Positions 36,030 through 46,800 of a stretch of 64,000 nt of DNA are shown piece by piece. Numbering within the stretch: the stretch's first letter is position 1; the number at the start of each line of letters is the position of its first letter. Origin of the DNA: Haloferula rosea (GTDB lineage Bacteria > Verrucomicrobiota > Verrucomicrobiia > Verrucomicrobiales > Akkermansiaceae); contig NZ_JAENII010000009.1 of the NCBI RefSeq assembly GCF_016595525.1, positions 163,202 to 227,201 of the forward strand, in the 5' to 3' direction. The notes beneath the pieces were generated by a model, which saw nothing but the letters and a program-made list of their open reading frames with translations, ran no database searches and was not told the DNA's origin. The position numbers were made by a program, and so were the translations under genes.

Positions 36030-36599
36030 ATGATTTCCCTGATTGCTGATTCCGCGACGCAGATCATCGCTGCCTCCGATGCGGGCGCAGCCACTTCTGA
36101 AGGAGGGCCCCTTGCTCCCTTCGGTTGGCATCCGTGGTATTTCCTGGCCCAGCTGATCAACTTCTTCCTGGTGATCTTCGTGCTCAAGAAGTTCGCCTTC
36201 GGCCCGATCCAGGAAATCCTGGAGCAGCGCCGCAACCGGATCGCCGAAGGTGAGGAGAAGCTGAAGCGCATCGAGCGCCAGCTCGCCGAGTCCGAGGAGA
36301 CCACGGCCGCCGCCATCGCCAAGGCCAACGAGGACGCCCAGCGCCTCATCACCGAAGCCAAGGAAAGCGCCGCTGCCCTTTCGGAAAGCAAGGCCCAGGA
36401 AGCCGTGGCCCAAGCCCAGCTCATCCTGTCCAAGGCCGAAGCTGCGGCCAAAGCCGAGCGCGCCCAGATCGCTTCCGAGCTCAAGAAGGAGTTCGGTCGC
36501 CTCGTGACCAGCACGACGGCCCAGGTGACCGGCAAGGTCCTCACCGACGACGATCAGAGCCGCATCAATCAGGAAGCCCTCGCCAAGGTCGAGAGCTGA
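36030..36599 (+). CDS. atpF: F0F1 ATP synthase subunit b
   Basis: A 189-residue peripheral-stalk subunit. After ~35 residues there is one transmembrane helix (about 36-56, WYFLAQLINFFLVIFVLKK), followed by a long charged coiled coil (FGPIQEILEQRRNRIAEGEE and onward) that reaches up to F1. The extra N-terminal leader (ISLIADSATQIIAASDAGAA) is longer than in E. coli. The gene stands between atpE and atpH as in the normal order. It lacks a Shine-Dalgarno sequence. Confidence 0.93.
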   Translation: MISLIADSATQIIAASDAGAATSEGGPLAPFGWHPWYFLAQLINFFLVIFVLKKFAFGPIQEILEQRRNRIAEGEEKLKRIERQLAESEETTAAAIAKANEDAQRLITEAKESAAALSESKAQEAVAQAQLILSKAEAAAKAERAQIASELKKEFGRLVTSTTAQVTGKVLTDDDQSRINQEALAKVES

Positions 36600-36632
36600 T
36601 CCGTTTTTCCCCAATTTTCCCACGATCTCATC

Positions 36633-37025
36633 ATGAAGGTTTCCAAGGTCGCAGCATCCACGGCACGTCGCATTTTCACGATGTGCCAGACCGATGGTCG
36701 TCTTGATGAAGAGAAACTCAGCAAGGCGGTCAAGATGGTCGCCACGCGGAAGCCCCGCGATTACCGCGGCGTGCTGGTGTCCCTGAAGCGCCTCGTGCGC
36801 CTCGAGCTCCAGCGCAACAACGTGCTCATCGAGAGCGCAACTGAACTCGACGAAGCGACCCGGCAGAAGATCCAGAGCGATCTGAATGCCAAGCACGGCG
36901 CTACATTCAACTTCGAATACCGGACCAATCCGGAACTTCTCGGCGGACTCAAGGTCCGCATCGGCAACGACGTCTGGGACGGCTCCGTCAAGGGCCGGCT
37001 CGATCGTCTCGCTGAAGCCTTCTAA
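36633..37025 (+). CDS. atpH: F0F1 ATP synthase subunit delta (short form)
   Basis: A 130-residue protein in the delta position between atpF and atpA. Its C-terminus (YRTNPELLGGLKVRIGNDVWDGSVKGRLDRL) is the typical delta signature. The N-terminal helical domain is clearly shorter than usual (the family is about 175-185 residues), with only about 75 residues before the C-terminal part. It could still form the stalk cap with subunit b, but interactions with subunit alpha must differ. No frameshift is seen, so the short form appears genuine. Confidence 0.92.
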   Translation: MKVSKVAASTARRIFTMCQTDGRLDEEKLSKAVKMVATRKPRDYRGVLVSLKRLVRLELQRNNVLIESATELDEATRQKIQSDLNAKHGATFNFEYRTNPELLGGLKVRIGNDVWDGSVKGRLDRLAEAF

Positions 37026-37055
37026 ACTCACCGATCATTCCCAACTCGCACTGAT

Positions 37056-38597
37056 ATGAGCAGCATCCTGCAGGAACTTGAAAAGGAGATCTCGAACGTC
37101 TCGACCTCCGTTGAAAAGACCAACGTCGGCGTGGTCCGCGAAGTCGGTGACGGCGTCGCCAAGGTCGAAGGCCTTTCGGACGTCAGCCTGAACGAAATGA
37201 TCGCCTTCCCAGGTGGTGTGACCGGTCTGGCGATGAACCTTGAGGAAAGTGAAGTCGGTGTCGTGCTTCTTGGGGATTATGCCAAGGTGACCGAAGGCAC
37301 CGAGTGTCAGACCACCGGCAAGCAGCTTTCCGTTCCCGTTGGTCGCAAGGTTTTCGGTCGCGTGGTGAACGCCATCGGTGAGCCCCTTGACGGCAAGGGC
37401 GAGATCGAAGCGGATGCCTCTTACCCGATGGAGAAGATCGCTCCCGGTATCATTAAGCGGAAGTCGGTTTCGGTGCCCGTGCAGACCGGCATCATGTCCA
37501 TCGACGCCATGATTCCCGTCGGCCGTGGCCAGCGTGAGCTCATCATTGGTGACCGCTCGACCGGCAAGTCCACGATCGCCGTCGACACCATCATTTCGCA
37601 GGCCAAGCAGAACAAGGCAGCCGAGCAGGGCAAGCTGAAGAATCACAAGCCGCTCTACTGCATCTACGTCGCCATCGGCCAGAAGCTCTCCAACGTCGCC
37701 CGGATCCAGAAGACCCTGGAAGACGCCGGTGCCATGGAATACACGACCATCGTTTCGGCTTCCGCTTCGGACGCCGCCGCCATGCAGTATCTCGCCCCTT
37801 ACGGTGGCTGCGCGATTGCGGAATACATGATGGATCAGGGTGAAGACTGCCTGATCGTGTTCGATGACCTTTCCAAGCACGCTGTGGCTTACCGTCAGGT
37901 GTCGCTGATTCTGAAGCGTCCTTCCGGTCGTGAGGCCTACCCGGGTGACGTGTTCTACCTCCACTCCCGTTTGCTCGAGCGTTCCGCCCGTCTTTCCGAG
38001 GAAGCCGGTGGTGGTTCGCTCACCGCCCTGCCGATCATTGAGACCCAGGCTGGCGACGTTTCGGCCTACATTCCGACCAACGTGATTTCCATCACCGACG
38101 GTCAGATCTACCTCGAAACCGACCTGTTCAACCAAGGTATCCGCCCGGCGATTTCGGTCGGTCTCTCGGTGTCCCGTGTGGGATCCGCCGCCCAGACCAA
38201 GACGATCAAGTCGGTGGCCGGCACGACCAAGCTCGACCTCGCCCAGTATCGCGAACTCCAGGCATTCGCCCAGTTCGGATCGGACCTCGACGCATCGACC
38301 AAGGCGAAGCTCGACCGCGGTGCCCGCATCGTGGAGCTCTTCAAGCAGAACCAGTACTCGCCGCTCTCCATGGAGCTCGAGTCGATCTATCTGTTCGCCA
38401 TGCAGAACGGTTACTTCGACGACGTCGAAGTGGAGCGCGTGAAGGAATTCCAGGCGGCCATGGGTGAGTTCTTCGAAAGCCGCAAGAACGAGCTTCTCGA
38501 CAAGATCCGGAACGAAAAGCCGGACCTGAAGAAGAACACCGAGATGGTCGACGCCGTGAAGCAGGCGCTCAACGACTTCAAGGGCACCTGGAAGTAA
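37056..38597 (+). CDS. atpA: F0F1 ATP synthase subunit alpha
   Basis: A 513-residue regulatory nucleotide-binding subunit of the F1 head. Walker A is GDRSTGKS (in [18 protein letters not shown]), and the end of the protein has the usual FEQNG-like helices. The start [12 protein letters not shown] is normal for the family, which carries the delta/OSCP-binding helix at the N-terminus. The gene follows atpH with 30 nt between. Length and order are standard. Confidence 0.98.
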   Translation: MSSILQELEKEISNVSTSVEKTNVGVVREVGDGVAKVEGLSDVSLNEMIAFPGGVTGLAMNLEESEVGVVLLGDYAKVTEGTECQTTGKQLSVPVGRKVFGRVVNAIGEPLDGKGEIEADASYPMEKIAPGIIKRKSVSVPVQTGIMSIDAMIPVGRGQRELIIGDRSTGKSTIAVDTIISQAKQNKAAEQGKLKNHKPLYCIYVAIGQKLSNVARIQKTLEDAGAMEYTTIVSASASDAAAMQYLAPYGGCAIAEYMMDQGEDCLIVFDDLSKHAVAYRQVSLILKRPSGREAYPGDVFYLHSRLLERSARLSEEAGGGSLTALPIIETQAGDVSAYIPTNVISITDGQIYLETDLFNQGIRPAISVGLSVSRVGSAAQTKTIKSVAGTTKLDLAQYRELQAFAQFGSDLDASTKAKLDRGARIVELFKQNQYSPLSMELESIYLFAMQNGYFDDVEVERVKEFQAAMGEFFESRKNELLDKIRNEKPDLKKNTEMVDAVKQALNDFKGTWK

Positions 38598-38641
38598 TTC
38601 CTTTTTCCCGTTTTTTAATCACCCCGTTCGTTCGTTAGACC

Positions 38642-39541
38642 ATGGCCAACCTCCGCGACATCCGCCGACGCATCAAGTCGGTCAAGAACACCGCCCAGAT
38701 CACCCGGGCGATGCAGCTTGTCGCTGCGGCGAAGATGAAGAAGGCGCAGGACCAGGCCGTTGCCGGCCGGGACTATGCGGATCTTCTCAACAAGGTGTTG
38801 GTCAACCTGAAGGAGAACGCGGATGAGGAATCCCACCCCCTTCTCGAACAACGCGAGGAAGGGAAGGAACTGGTCCTGGTCATCTCGACCGACAAGGGCC
38901 TCTGTGGACCACTCAATACGAACCTCGGCAAGGCCGTTCGGAGTGACATTTCCGCAGATGCGGACATCGTCACCGTGGGTCGCAAGCTGCGCACGCAGCT
39001 CACCAAGCTCGGCCGCGATCTCGTGGCGGACTTCGAGGTGAAGGATCCCGTTCCATTTGCGGAAGCCCGCCCGATTGCGAAGCTCCTCACCCAGCTCTTC
39101 CTCGACGGCAAGTACTCCAAGGTCAGCGTGGCCTTCAACAACTTCGTCAGCACCCTGAATCAGGAGCCGACCGTGGTGCAGTTGCTTCCCATCACCAGCG
39201 ACAAGCTCGGTGAGAAGCGCAGCTACGAAGGCATGGGCAACGACGTCAAGGTCGAGGAGACGGATCACGCCGCCGCGCTCTCGAAGGATTATCTCTTCGA
39301 GCCCAGCTCCCAAGGCGTGCTCGAATCGCTCCTTCCTCTCTACATCAACTTCCAGGTTTACCAGATGCTGGTGGAGAGTCGTGCGTCCGAGCACTCCGCA
39401 CGGATGGTTGCCATGAAGGCCGCTACCGACAACGCCAACAAGTTCATCAAGGAACTCACGTTGGAATACAACAAGCTGCGCCAGGCAGCGATCACCGCAG
39501 AACTTCTCGAAATCACCACCGCCATGAAGGCGATGGAATGA
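38642..39541 (+). CDS. atpG: F0F1 ATP synthase subunit gamma
   Basis: A 299-residue central rotor shaft. The N-terminus (MANLRDIRRRIKSVKNTAQI) and C-terminus (AAITAELLEITTAMKAME) are the conserved long helices that form the coiled-coil shaft, and LVLVISTDKGLCGPLN is the classical internal signature. Length is close to normal (~287). It ends 85 nt before atpD, an unusually long intergenic gap that contains short repeats. Confidence 0.97.
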   Translation: MANLRDIRRRIKSVKNTAQITRAMQLVAAAKMKKAQDQAVAGRDYADLLNKVLVNLKENADEESHPLLEQREEGKELVLVISTDKGLCGPLNTNLGKAVRSDISADADIVTVGRKLRTQLTKLGRDLVADFEVKDPVPFAEARPIAKLLTQLFLDGKYSKVSVAFNNFVSTLNQEPTVVQLLPITSDKLGEKRSYEGMGNDVKVEETDHAAALSKDYLFEPSSQGVLESLLPLYINFQVYQMLVESRASEHSARMVAMKAATDNANKFIKELTLEYNKLRQAAITAELLEITTAMKAME

Positions 39542-39592
39542 TCCCTCTCTGTTATTGGTTGTCAGTTTGTCTGATGACCGCACGCCAGACCC

Positions 39593-41090
<1,498 letters not shown>

Positions 41091-41180
41091 ACCGGGTTTG
41101 CAGGTTCTCAGCGTCCGGCATCCCTGGGGTGACCCACCGGAGCCGGCGCCGAAGACCAAGCCCCAGGAACTGAAAAGTCT

Positions 41181-41594
41181 ATGTCACTCCACCTCGAAAT
41201 CGTCACTCCCGAGAAGAAGATCTTCTCGGACACCGTTGGCAACGTGTATCTGCCGGGTGCCAATGGCGAGATGGGCATTCTCGAAGGCCACGCCGCCTTG
41301 GTGAGTGCTCTGGAGCCAGGTGAGTTGAGCTACGAGAAGGATGGTAGCACCTTTCTTCTCGCGGTGGGTTCCGGATTCGCCGAAATCACGCAGGAGCGCG
41401 TCAGCATCCTGACCGACATGGCGCTCGGTGAGGAGGAAATCGACGAGCATTCCGCGGAAGCGGCCATGAAGCGTGCCGAAGAGCAGCTCGCCGGCATGTC
41501 CCACGACCATGACGCGGAAGAGATGGCCCACCTTCAGGCTTCGATTGCCAAGGCGACCGCCCAGCTCAACCTGAAGCGCCGCACGCGCCACTGA
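41181..41594 (+). CDS. atpC: F0F1 ATP synthase subunit epsilon
   Basis: A 137-residue rotor subunit. The N-terminal beta-sandwich (MSLHLEIVTPEKKIFSDTVG, then GEMGILEGHAALVSALEPGEL) is well conserved, and the C-terminal helical hairpin is Glu/Ala-rich. It ends the operon and is followed by a strong terminator at 41611-41647. AGGAA stands 12-15 nt before the ATG. Confidence 0.96.
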   Translation: MSLHLEIVTPEKKIFSDTVGNVYLPGANGEMGILEGHAALVSALEPGELSYEKDGSTFLLAVGSGFAEITQERVSILTDMALGEEEIDEHSAEAAMKRAEEQLAGMSHDHDAEEMAHLQASIAKATAQLNLKRRTRH

Positions 41595-41610
41595 GCCTGA
41601 GTTTTTCCCA

Positions 41611-41647
41611 GGCCCGCGCTTCCCTGCTTGGGAGCGCGGGCCTTTTT
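41611..41647 (+). terminator. Rho-independent terminator of the ATP synthase operon
   Basis: A GC-rich stem of 13 bp (GGCCCGCGCT plus CCC on the left, GGGAGCGCGGGCC on the right, one bulged T) and a 5-nt loop are followed by TTTTT at 41643-41647. Confidence 0.92.
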
Positions 41648-41718
41648 GTTTCTCTCCATCACCTTTGCGCTGGTATCAGTGGCAAGCTCCCACCGATTGG
41701 TGTATTCCCTTCCTGCGC

Positions 41719-43506
41719 ATGTCCAAAGACCTGAGATACTGTCCTGATCTGCTTCACTACTCCCGCCGCGAGAGCCGGGAGGTCATGGTGGGCAATGTCG
41801 GAATCGGTGGGGGCAACCCCATCCGGATTCAGTCGATGATCACCGCGGACACCCGCGATACCCCGGCGTGTGTGAAGGAGACCCTCGACCTGGCAGAGGC
41901 GGGTTGTGAAATCGTCCGGGTCACGGCACAAACGAGGAAGTATGCCGAGAACCTGGAGAATATCGCAAGGGAGGTCCGGGCGGCCGGATGTGATGTGCCG
42001 TTGGTTGCCGATATCCATTTCAAACCCGACGCAGCACTCGAGGCGGCCAAGTGGGTCGAGAAAATCCGGGTGAATCCGGGGAACTACGCCGACAAGAAGA
42101 AGTTCGAGGTCCGCGAGTATACGGACGCGCAGTATGAGGAGGAACTTGAGCGCATCCGCGAGCAGTTCGCGCCTTTGGTCGACCTGTGCAAGGAGAAGAA
42201 CCGGGCGATGCGGATCGGCACCAACCATGGCTCCCTTTCCGACCGGATCATGAACCGTTATGGCGATACGCCTCTGGGCATGGTCGAGAGCGCGTTTGAG
42301 TTCGCACGCATCGCGCGGGAGATGGATTACCACAACTTCGTCTTCTCGATGAAGGCATCGAATCCGAAGGTCATGATCGAGGCGTACCGTCTTCTTGTGG
42401 CGCGGCTGGAGCAGGAGGGGGGCGACTGGAATTATCCGATCCATCTGGGCGTGACCGAAGCCGGTGACGGTGAGGACGGCCGGATCAAGAGCGCGATCGG
42501 GATTGGTTCGTTGCTCGGGGACGGCATTGGCGACACGATCCGGGTTTCTCTAACGGAGGATGCGATCCATGAGATCCCCGTGGCGAAGAAGTTGGCGGCG
42601 CCGTTTGACAAGGTGGAGCGGGACGCTCCAGCCACCTGTCAGGGTCCGAAGCCGTCCTATGATCCCTTCAGCTACGAGAGGCGTCGTAGCGAGGTGATGG
42701 AAGTCGGTGGGCTCGAGCTCGGGGGTGAGCAGCCCATCCGGGTCTTCACTTCACAGGAGAAGTGGAATGCCGTTGCCCACAAGATTGCCAAGATGGGCGA
42801 CTACAAGCCGGAGATCGTCATCGAGCAGTCCGGCGTGGTGGCTCTGGATCCGAGGGATGACGACAGGATCTCACAACTCAACGGCGAGGACTCTCCGGTC
42901 CTGGTGACCGTTGTCGATCATCTGGATATGCCGGTGGTCTTTGCCTTCCGGATGCTTGCCTTCAAGCTGGACCCCAGACACCCGATCCTGCTCAAGGACA
43001 CGCTGGAGCCGGTTGATGGTGAGAATGATTTCACCGAAAGCCTGCTCGTCGGTGCGCGCCGGATCGGCTCGCTGCTCTGCGACGGGATCGGGGACGCGGT
43101 GATCGTGCAGGGGGAATCCGCGCCGGGACAGTCGCTGCGGATTTCTTACAACATCCTCCAGGCGGCGGGCGCACGGATCTTCAAGACCGATTATGTGGCC
43201 TGTCCGAGTTGTGGTCGGACGCTTTTCAACCTGCAGACGACCACGCAGAAGATCCGCGAGGCAACCGGTCACCTGAAGGGGGTGAGGATCGCGGTGATGG
43301 GCTGCATTGTGAACGGCCCGGGCGAGATGGCGGATGCCGACTTCGGATACGTCGGCGGAGCTCCCGGGAAGATCAACCTGTATGTCGGGAAGCAGGCCGT
43401 GAAGTTCAATATCCCGCAGGACGAGGCGGTGGATCGTCTGATCGATCTGATCAGGGACCACGGCAAATGGATCGACGCTCCTGAGGGCGAACCCGTTGAG
43501 GTTTAG
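41719..43506 (+). CDS. ispG: 4-hydroxy-3-methylbut-2-en-1-yl diphosphate synthase, long form
   Basis: Iron-sulfur enzyme (GcpE) converting MEcPP to HMBPP in the MEP isoprenoid pathway. At 595 residues it is the long type with an extra middle domain (about residues 265-430) between the TIM barrel and the Fe-S domain, as in plants, Chlamydiae, Bacteroidetes and Verrucomicrobiota. The cluster cysteines are C495 and C498 (ACPSCGRTLFN) and C529 (GCIVNGPGE). ATG 41719 fits the family's N-terminus (CPDLLHYSRRESREVMVGNV). It is followed 2 nt later by clpS. Confidence 0.96.
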   Translation: MSKDLRYCPDLLHYSRRESREVMVGNVGIGGGNPIRIQSMITADTRDTPACVKETLDLAEAGCEIVRVTAQTRKYAENLENIAREVRAAGCDVPLVADIHFKPDAALEAAKWVEKIRVNPGNYADKKKFEVREYTDAQYEEELERIREQFAPLVDLCKEKNRAMRIGTNHGSLSDRIMNRYGDTPLGMVESAFEFARIAREMDYHNFVFSMKASNPKVMIEAYRLLVARLEQEGGDWNYPIHLGVTEAGDGEDGRIKSAIGIGSLLGDGIGDTIRVSLTEDAIHEIPVAKKLAAPFDKVERDAPATCQGPKPSYDPFSYERRRSEVMEVGGLELGGEQPIRVFTSQEKWNAVAHKIAKMGDYKPEIVIEQSGVVALDPRDDDRISQLNGEDSPVLVTVVDHLDMPVVFAFRMLAFKLDPRHPILLKDTLEPVDGENDFTESLLVGARRIGSLLCDGIGDAVIVQGESAPGQSLRISYNILQAAGARIFKTDYVACPSCGRTLFNLQTTTQKIREATGHLKGVRIAVMGCIVNGPGEMADADFGYVGGAPGKINLYVGKQAVKFNIPQDEAVDRLIDLIRDHGKWIDAPEGEPVEV

Positions 43507-43508
43507 CC

Positions 43509-43787
43509 ATGTCGGAGAGTGAGACCTTGTTGCAGGATTCCACGGCTCTCGATCAGCCGTGGCAGGTGGTCGTTTACGACGACCCGGTGAACCTGCAGAC
43601 CTATGTCACGATGGTCTTCATGAAGGTGCTTGGCTACGGGCGTCCGCGGGCGGAGGAGTTGATGCTCGAAGTCCATCAACTTGGACGATCGGTGGTGTGG
43701 ACCGGCGGCCGGGAGAGGGCGGAACTCTACACCCAACAGCTCCAGTCGCATCAGTTGCAGACGGCGATGGAGAAAGCAGGGTCATGA
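43509..43787 (+). CDS. clpS: ATP-dependent Clp protease adaptor ClpS
   Basis: A 92-residue adaptor that brings N-degron substrates to ClpA/ClpC. The conserved core PWQVVVYDDPVNLQTYVTMV and the helix with MLEVHQLGRSVVW are clear. Asp and Asn in DDPVN belong to the substrate pocket. GAGG lies 7 nt before the ATG, an exception to the weak-SD pattern here. Its stop overlaps the ATG of the next gene (ATGA). No clpA is next to it. Confidence 0.93.
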   Translation: MSESETLLQDSTALDQPWQVVVYDDPVNLQTYVTMVFMKVLGYGRPRAEELMLEVHQLGRSVVWTGGRERAELYTQQLQSHQLQTAMEKAGS

Positions 43788-44236
43788 AGGCGGCACCGAC
43801 ACTGGATGGCAGGGTCCGGATCGATCCTGAGTCCGAGCTGGATCTGATCGTGCTGCGCTCGATCATTCCCGATGCCCAGGGCAACGGGGAGGCGCTGGCT
43901 GCCCGGCTTGGAACTGGCATGGATCCAAGTGCGTCCGAAGATTGGGAGGATTTCGTGAAGCCGGATCTCGAAGAGCAATTCAACCAACAGGTATTGACGG
44001 TGGCCGGTGTGCTCGCCGAGGCGAAACCGGGGGTCCCGCTCTTCATTGGCAAGGAGGACTCGGATTCGTGGTATGGCGCGCTGAATCAGGCGCGGCTGGC
44101 GCTTCATGACCAGCATGGCTTCGACGATGAGGAAGAGCTCGAGGAAATGAGTGAGGAGAGGGCTGCGGCGCGGATCCGCTCGCATTTCTATCAGGTGTTG
44201 CAGGGCCTGCTCCTCGATGTGCTCATGTTTCCATGA
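43784..44236 (+). CDS. DUF2017-like protein paired with ClpS
   Basis: A 150-residue acidic, helical protein starting at the ATGA junction with clpS. The gene pair clpS plus DUF2017 is typical of Actinobacteria, and this protein has comparable size, position and C-terminal helix (RSHFYQVLQGLLLDVLMFP), so I assign DUF2017-like by context plus general similarity. Function is unknown; a role in ClpS-dependent degradation is inference. Its last 14 nt overlap the convergent glycosyltransferase gene. Confidence 0.72.
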   Translation: MKAAPTLDGRVRIDPESELDLIVLRSIIPDAQGNGEALAARLGTGMDPSASEDWEDFVKPDLEEQFNQQVLTVAGVLAEAKPGVPLFIGKEDSDSWYGALNQARLALHDQHGFDDEEELEEMSEERAAARIRSHFYQVLQGLLLDVLMFP

Positions 44237-45161
44237 AGGTCGTCAGCTCGTCGTGGACTTGATCGACCTCGAGCTCGAGTTGGCAGCGCAGGTCGAGAGC
44301 GCATCGATCGAGCAGGCAGGGTGAGCACTCGGCCTTCCGGCGGATGGAAAGGTGCTGTTTGCCGAGCGGTCGCGTCCGGCCGGGGTCACCGGGTCCGAAG
44401 AGCACCACGCAGGTGACTCCGAACGCAGCGGCCATGTGAGGAAAGGAGGAATCCGCCGCCAGGCAGTAGGCGTAGGCAGCAGTTTGTGTGGGGGACCGCG
44501 GTTCGACGAAATGAAGGCTTGTCGCTTCGGCAATCCGGCGGGCGATGGGGCCGGAGTCGTGAATGTGGATGCGCTCCCGGTCGAGGGGAAGCCGCTCGAT
44601 CAGTTCCAACCATCGCTCGGCGGGCCATTGGAAGTGATCACCAAAATCCGAATCGGGTGAGAGTAGCCAAACCCCGGTGTGCTGATCGGAGGTGCCGGGC
44701 AGCGGGCTGAAGTGGCCGGGTTCAAGGGGACCGGCGCCGAGGTGGGCGACGGAATCGAGGAACCGACGGACTTGGTGCTCCGGAGGTCCGGGGCGTCGGG
44801 TGAGCGTGATCGGGTGGGTGAGCGATTTGGCCAATCCCTTCGCGGGGAGGCCGTGTCTGGCTTGAACCCCTGCGTGGATCATCGCCTGGGCACCGATGCT
44901 GTTCTCCCAGAGCAGGCATTGGGCGATCCCATCCAGTTCCTTGGCGAGCACCCGGGGTTTCGTCGATGGCTCGAAGGAGCGGACTTCCCGGAGACCGGTG
45001 GCTTCCCACAACTCGCGCTGGAAGTCCGGACAAAGGATGTGGACCGCCCGCTTCTCGGCCAAGGCGCGGGTGGCAGGCAGGGAGAAGCAGGCGTCCCGCC
45101 ACTGGGCCGGAGCGACGATCCACAGCGGATCGTCGGAGAGGGGGCAGGAGGGATCAGCCAC
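44223..45161 (-). CDS. GT9-family glycosyltransferase (heptosyltransferase-like)
   Basis: A 312-residue protein with the two-Rossmann-domain (GT-B) fold of ADP-heptose:LPS heptosyltransferases. The C-terminal signature AADSSFPHMAAAFGVTCVV (usual D-[ST]-G-x-x-H-x-A-A) is followed by LFGPGDPGRTRPLG and a Cys-rich patch CSPC-LLDRCALDLRC also typical of the family. It would add a sugar to lipopolysaccharide core or another envelope glycan. The donor is unproven. It is convergent with, and slightly overlaps, the DUF2017-like gene. Confidence 0.88.
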   Translation of the reverse strand: MADPSCPLSDDPLWIVAPAQWRDACFSLPATRALAEKRAVHILCPDFQRELWEATGLREVRSFEPSTKPRVLAKELDGIAQCLLWENSIGAQAMIHAGVQARHGLPAKGLAKSLTHPITLTRRPGPPEHQVRRFLDSVAHLGAGPLEPGHFSPLPGTSDQHTGVWLLSPDSDFGDHFQWPAERWLELIERLPLDRERIHIHDSGPIARRIAEATSLHFVEPRSPTQTAAYAYCLAADSSFPHMAAAFGVTCVVLFGPGDPGRTRPLGKQHLSIRRKAECSPCLLDRCALDLRCQLELEVDQVHDELTTFMET

Positions 45162-45172
45162 GATGGATGGAC

Positions 45173-45793
45173 TTAGGAATTGGGCTCGGCTCCGGGCAAG
45201 CTGCCTTCGTGGACGCGGAGCGGAGTGAATGCGGCTGGGCGGTGGAAATCCGGTTCGCCTCCGCCGAGTGGAGCGGCGGTGAGGAATTGCTGGTCGGGTG
45301 AGTTGATGATGAAGGCCACGTTCGCGGTGGTGTCGGGGCCAAGGTGCAGTTGATCCTTCAGCGATTCGAGGGGGATGGCCATCGCGGCGACCCAGCCGCC
45401 ATCCGGTGCGAGTTCAGCGAAGGTTTCGACTCCCGGCCACGGCTGGTCTTCCGGGTGTACACGGACCCGGGGGCTGGAGAACTCGCAACTCCACCACGCG
45501 CCATTCGGGGCGAGATTGAACTCCACGTAGTGCCCGCGGGCAGGGTCGTGAAGAAAGAGCTCGGCCACATCGTGCTTCCACAGCTCGGCCTGGAAGCGAC
45601 CGGGTCGGGCCTTCGGGTGGAGTTCAGCGGGCTGGCTCCGGGTGGCGATGAACCAGAGTCGTTGTGGATCAACGGCGAGCGAATAGGCTGCCGGAGGTGA
45701 CACGGGCGAGCCATCCCAATCCCGGACGATCCCAAGGAGTGAAACGTCGAGCTCGCCCCAGACCAATGGCTGGTCAAATCGCACAAGATGCAT
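45173..45793 (-). CDS. CBM9/DOMON-like beta-sandwich protein
   Basis: A 206-residue protein with the pattern of carbohydrate-binding module family 9-like proteins (VAELFLHDPARGHYVEFNLAP, ... GWVAAMAIPLESL, ... ANVAFIINSPD). No signal peptide or membrane segment is visible. These modules occur alone in many Verrucomicrobiota and Bacteroidetes, without a proven substrate. It ends 11 nt before the GT9 gene and is probably co-transcribed with it. Confidence 0.78.
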   Translation of the reverse strand: MHLVRFDQPLVWGELDVSLLGIVRDWDGSPVSPPAAYSLAVDPQRLWFIATRSQPAELHPKARPGRFQAELWKHDVAELFLHDPARGHYVEFNLAPNGAWWSCEFSSPRVRVHPEDQPWPGVETFAELAPDGGWVAAMAIPLESLKDQLHLGPDTTANVAFIINSPDQQFLTAAPLGGGEPDFHRPAAFTPLRVHEGSLPGAEPNS

Positions 45794-45984
45794 GACTTCG
45801 CATACCGTGTGCTTGACCGGTGGTCGAGCGCGAGATAATCCCTGTGTGCAGGAAAACCAGCCATTCTCTCTGCTCCAAGTCCTTTGTTTTGTAAGGGTTA
45901 GGCGTGGGCCTCATTAGGGGAAAGAGAAAATAAGAATTCCCGTATTGTATTTACTTCTCTGCCTGTTATTTGAGCTCTAAATCG

Positions 45985-46800
45985 ATGTCCCGCAAATCGC
46001 GCAACTCTCTGGATACCATCGAGTATATTGGTCCTCGCCCGCAGAAACCGCAGGCGAAACGCCCGAATTTTCTGGGTGGCTGGGTCGTGCTTTTGATTGC
46101 AGCTGGCGCGGTCTATTTCTTCGGCAAACCGTTCCTGCCTCTGCTTCAGGCGCAGAACACAGCGCCCAACAGTGAGCGTGCCGATGTGCTCATTGCAGCG
46201 CTCCAGCCTTCCGCCCGTGCGGGGGATCGGCTCGCTGCCGCAGCGCTCCAGCGGACCCGCTTCGAAGTGTCTTACGAAGACGCCTACTATGCCATCGACT
46301 ACCCGAATGGCGACATCCCGTCCGACAAGGGGCGGGCTGAAGATTTGATCGTCCGTTCCTACCGTGCGCTCGGGGTCGACCTGCAGCAGCGGGTGCATGA
46401 GGACATGAAGGGCCACTTCGCGGAGTACCCGCAGATCTTCGGGCGCAAGAGTGCGGACCCGAACATCGACCACCGCCTGACTCCCAACCTGCAGCGCTTT
46501 TTCCGTCGCTGCGGCGCCGAACTCCTCGTGACGAATGAGGATGGCGAAGAGGTTCCAAGCCGGAATGGCGAAGACTACCTGACCGGTGACGTCGTCACCT
46601 GGCGCCTTGCCGGTGGTCGTCCGCACATTGGCATCGTGGTTCCCGGACCCGGCGAGCACCGCGACTCCCCATGGGTGGTTCACAACATGGGCGCAGGTCC
46701 CGTGTGGGAAAACTGCCTGCTCGATTTCAAGATCACCGGTCACTATCGCTACGAAGGCGATGAGGCGATCGATCTGAGTGCGCTCCTGGGTGACTCATGA
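45985..46800 (+). CDS. DUF1287-family exported protein
   Basis: A 271-residue protein from ATG 45985. The N-terminal tail is polar, residues about 30-52 form one hydrophobic helix (FLGGWVVLLIAAGAVYFFGK), and the rest is the DUF1287 (YijF-type) domain. DUF1287 features are YPNGDIPSDKGRAEDLIVRS, DPNIDHRLTPNLQRFF and LTGDVVTWRLAGGRPHIGIV. The family belongs to the NlpC/P60-like clan and is suspected to act on cell-wall peptides, but no activity is proven. Its stop overlaps the next gene's ATG (ATGA). Confidence 0.86.
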   Translation: MSRKSRNSLDTIEYIGPRPQKPQAKRPNFLGGWVVLLIAAGAVYFFGKPFLPLLQAQNTAPNSERADVLIAALQPSARAGDRLAAAALQRTRFEVSYEDAYYAIDYPNGDIPSDKGRAEDLIVRSYRALGVDLQQRVHEDMKGHFAEYPQIFGRKSADPNIDHRLTPNLQRFFRRCGAELLVTNEDGEEVPSRNGEDYLTGDVVTWRLAGGRPHIGIVVPGPGEHRDSPWVVHNMGAGPVWENCLLDFKITGHYRYEGDEAIDLSALLGDS

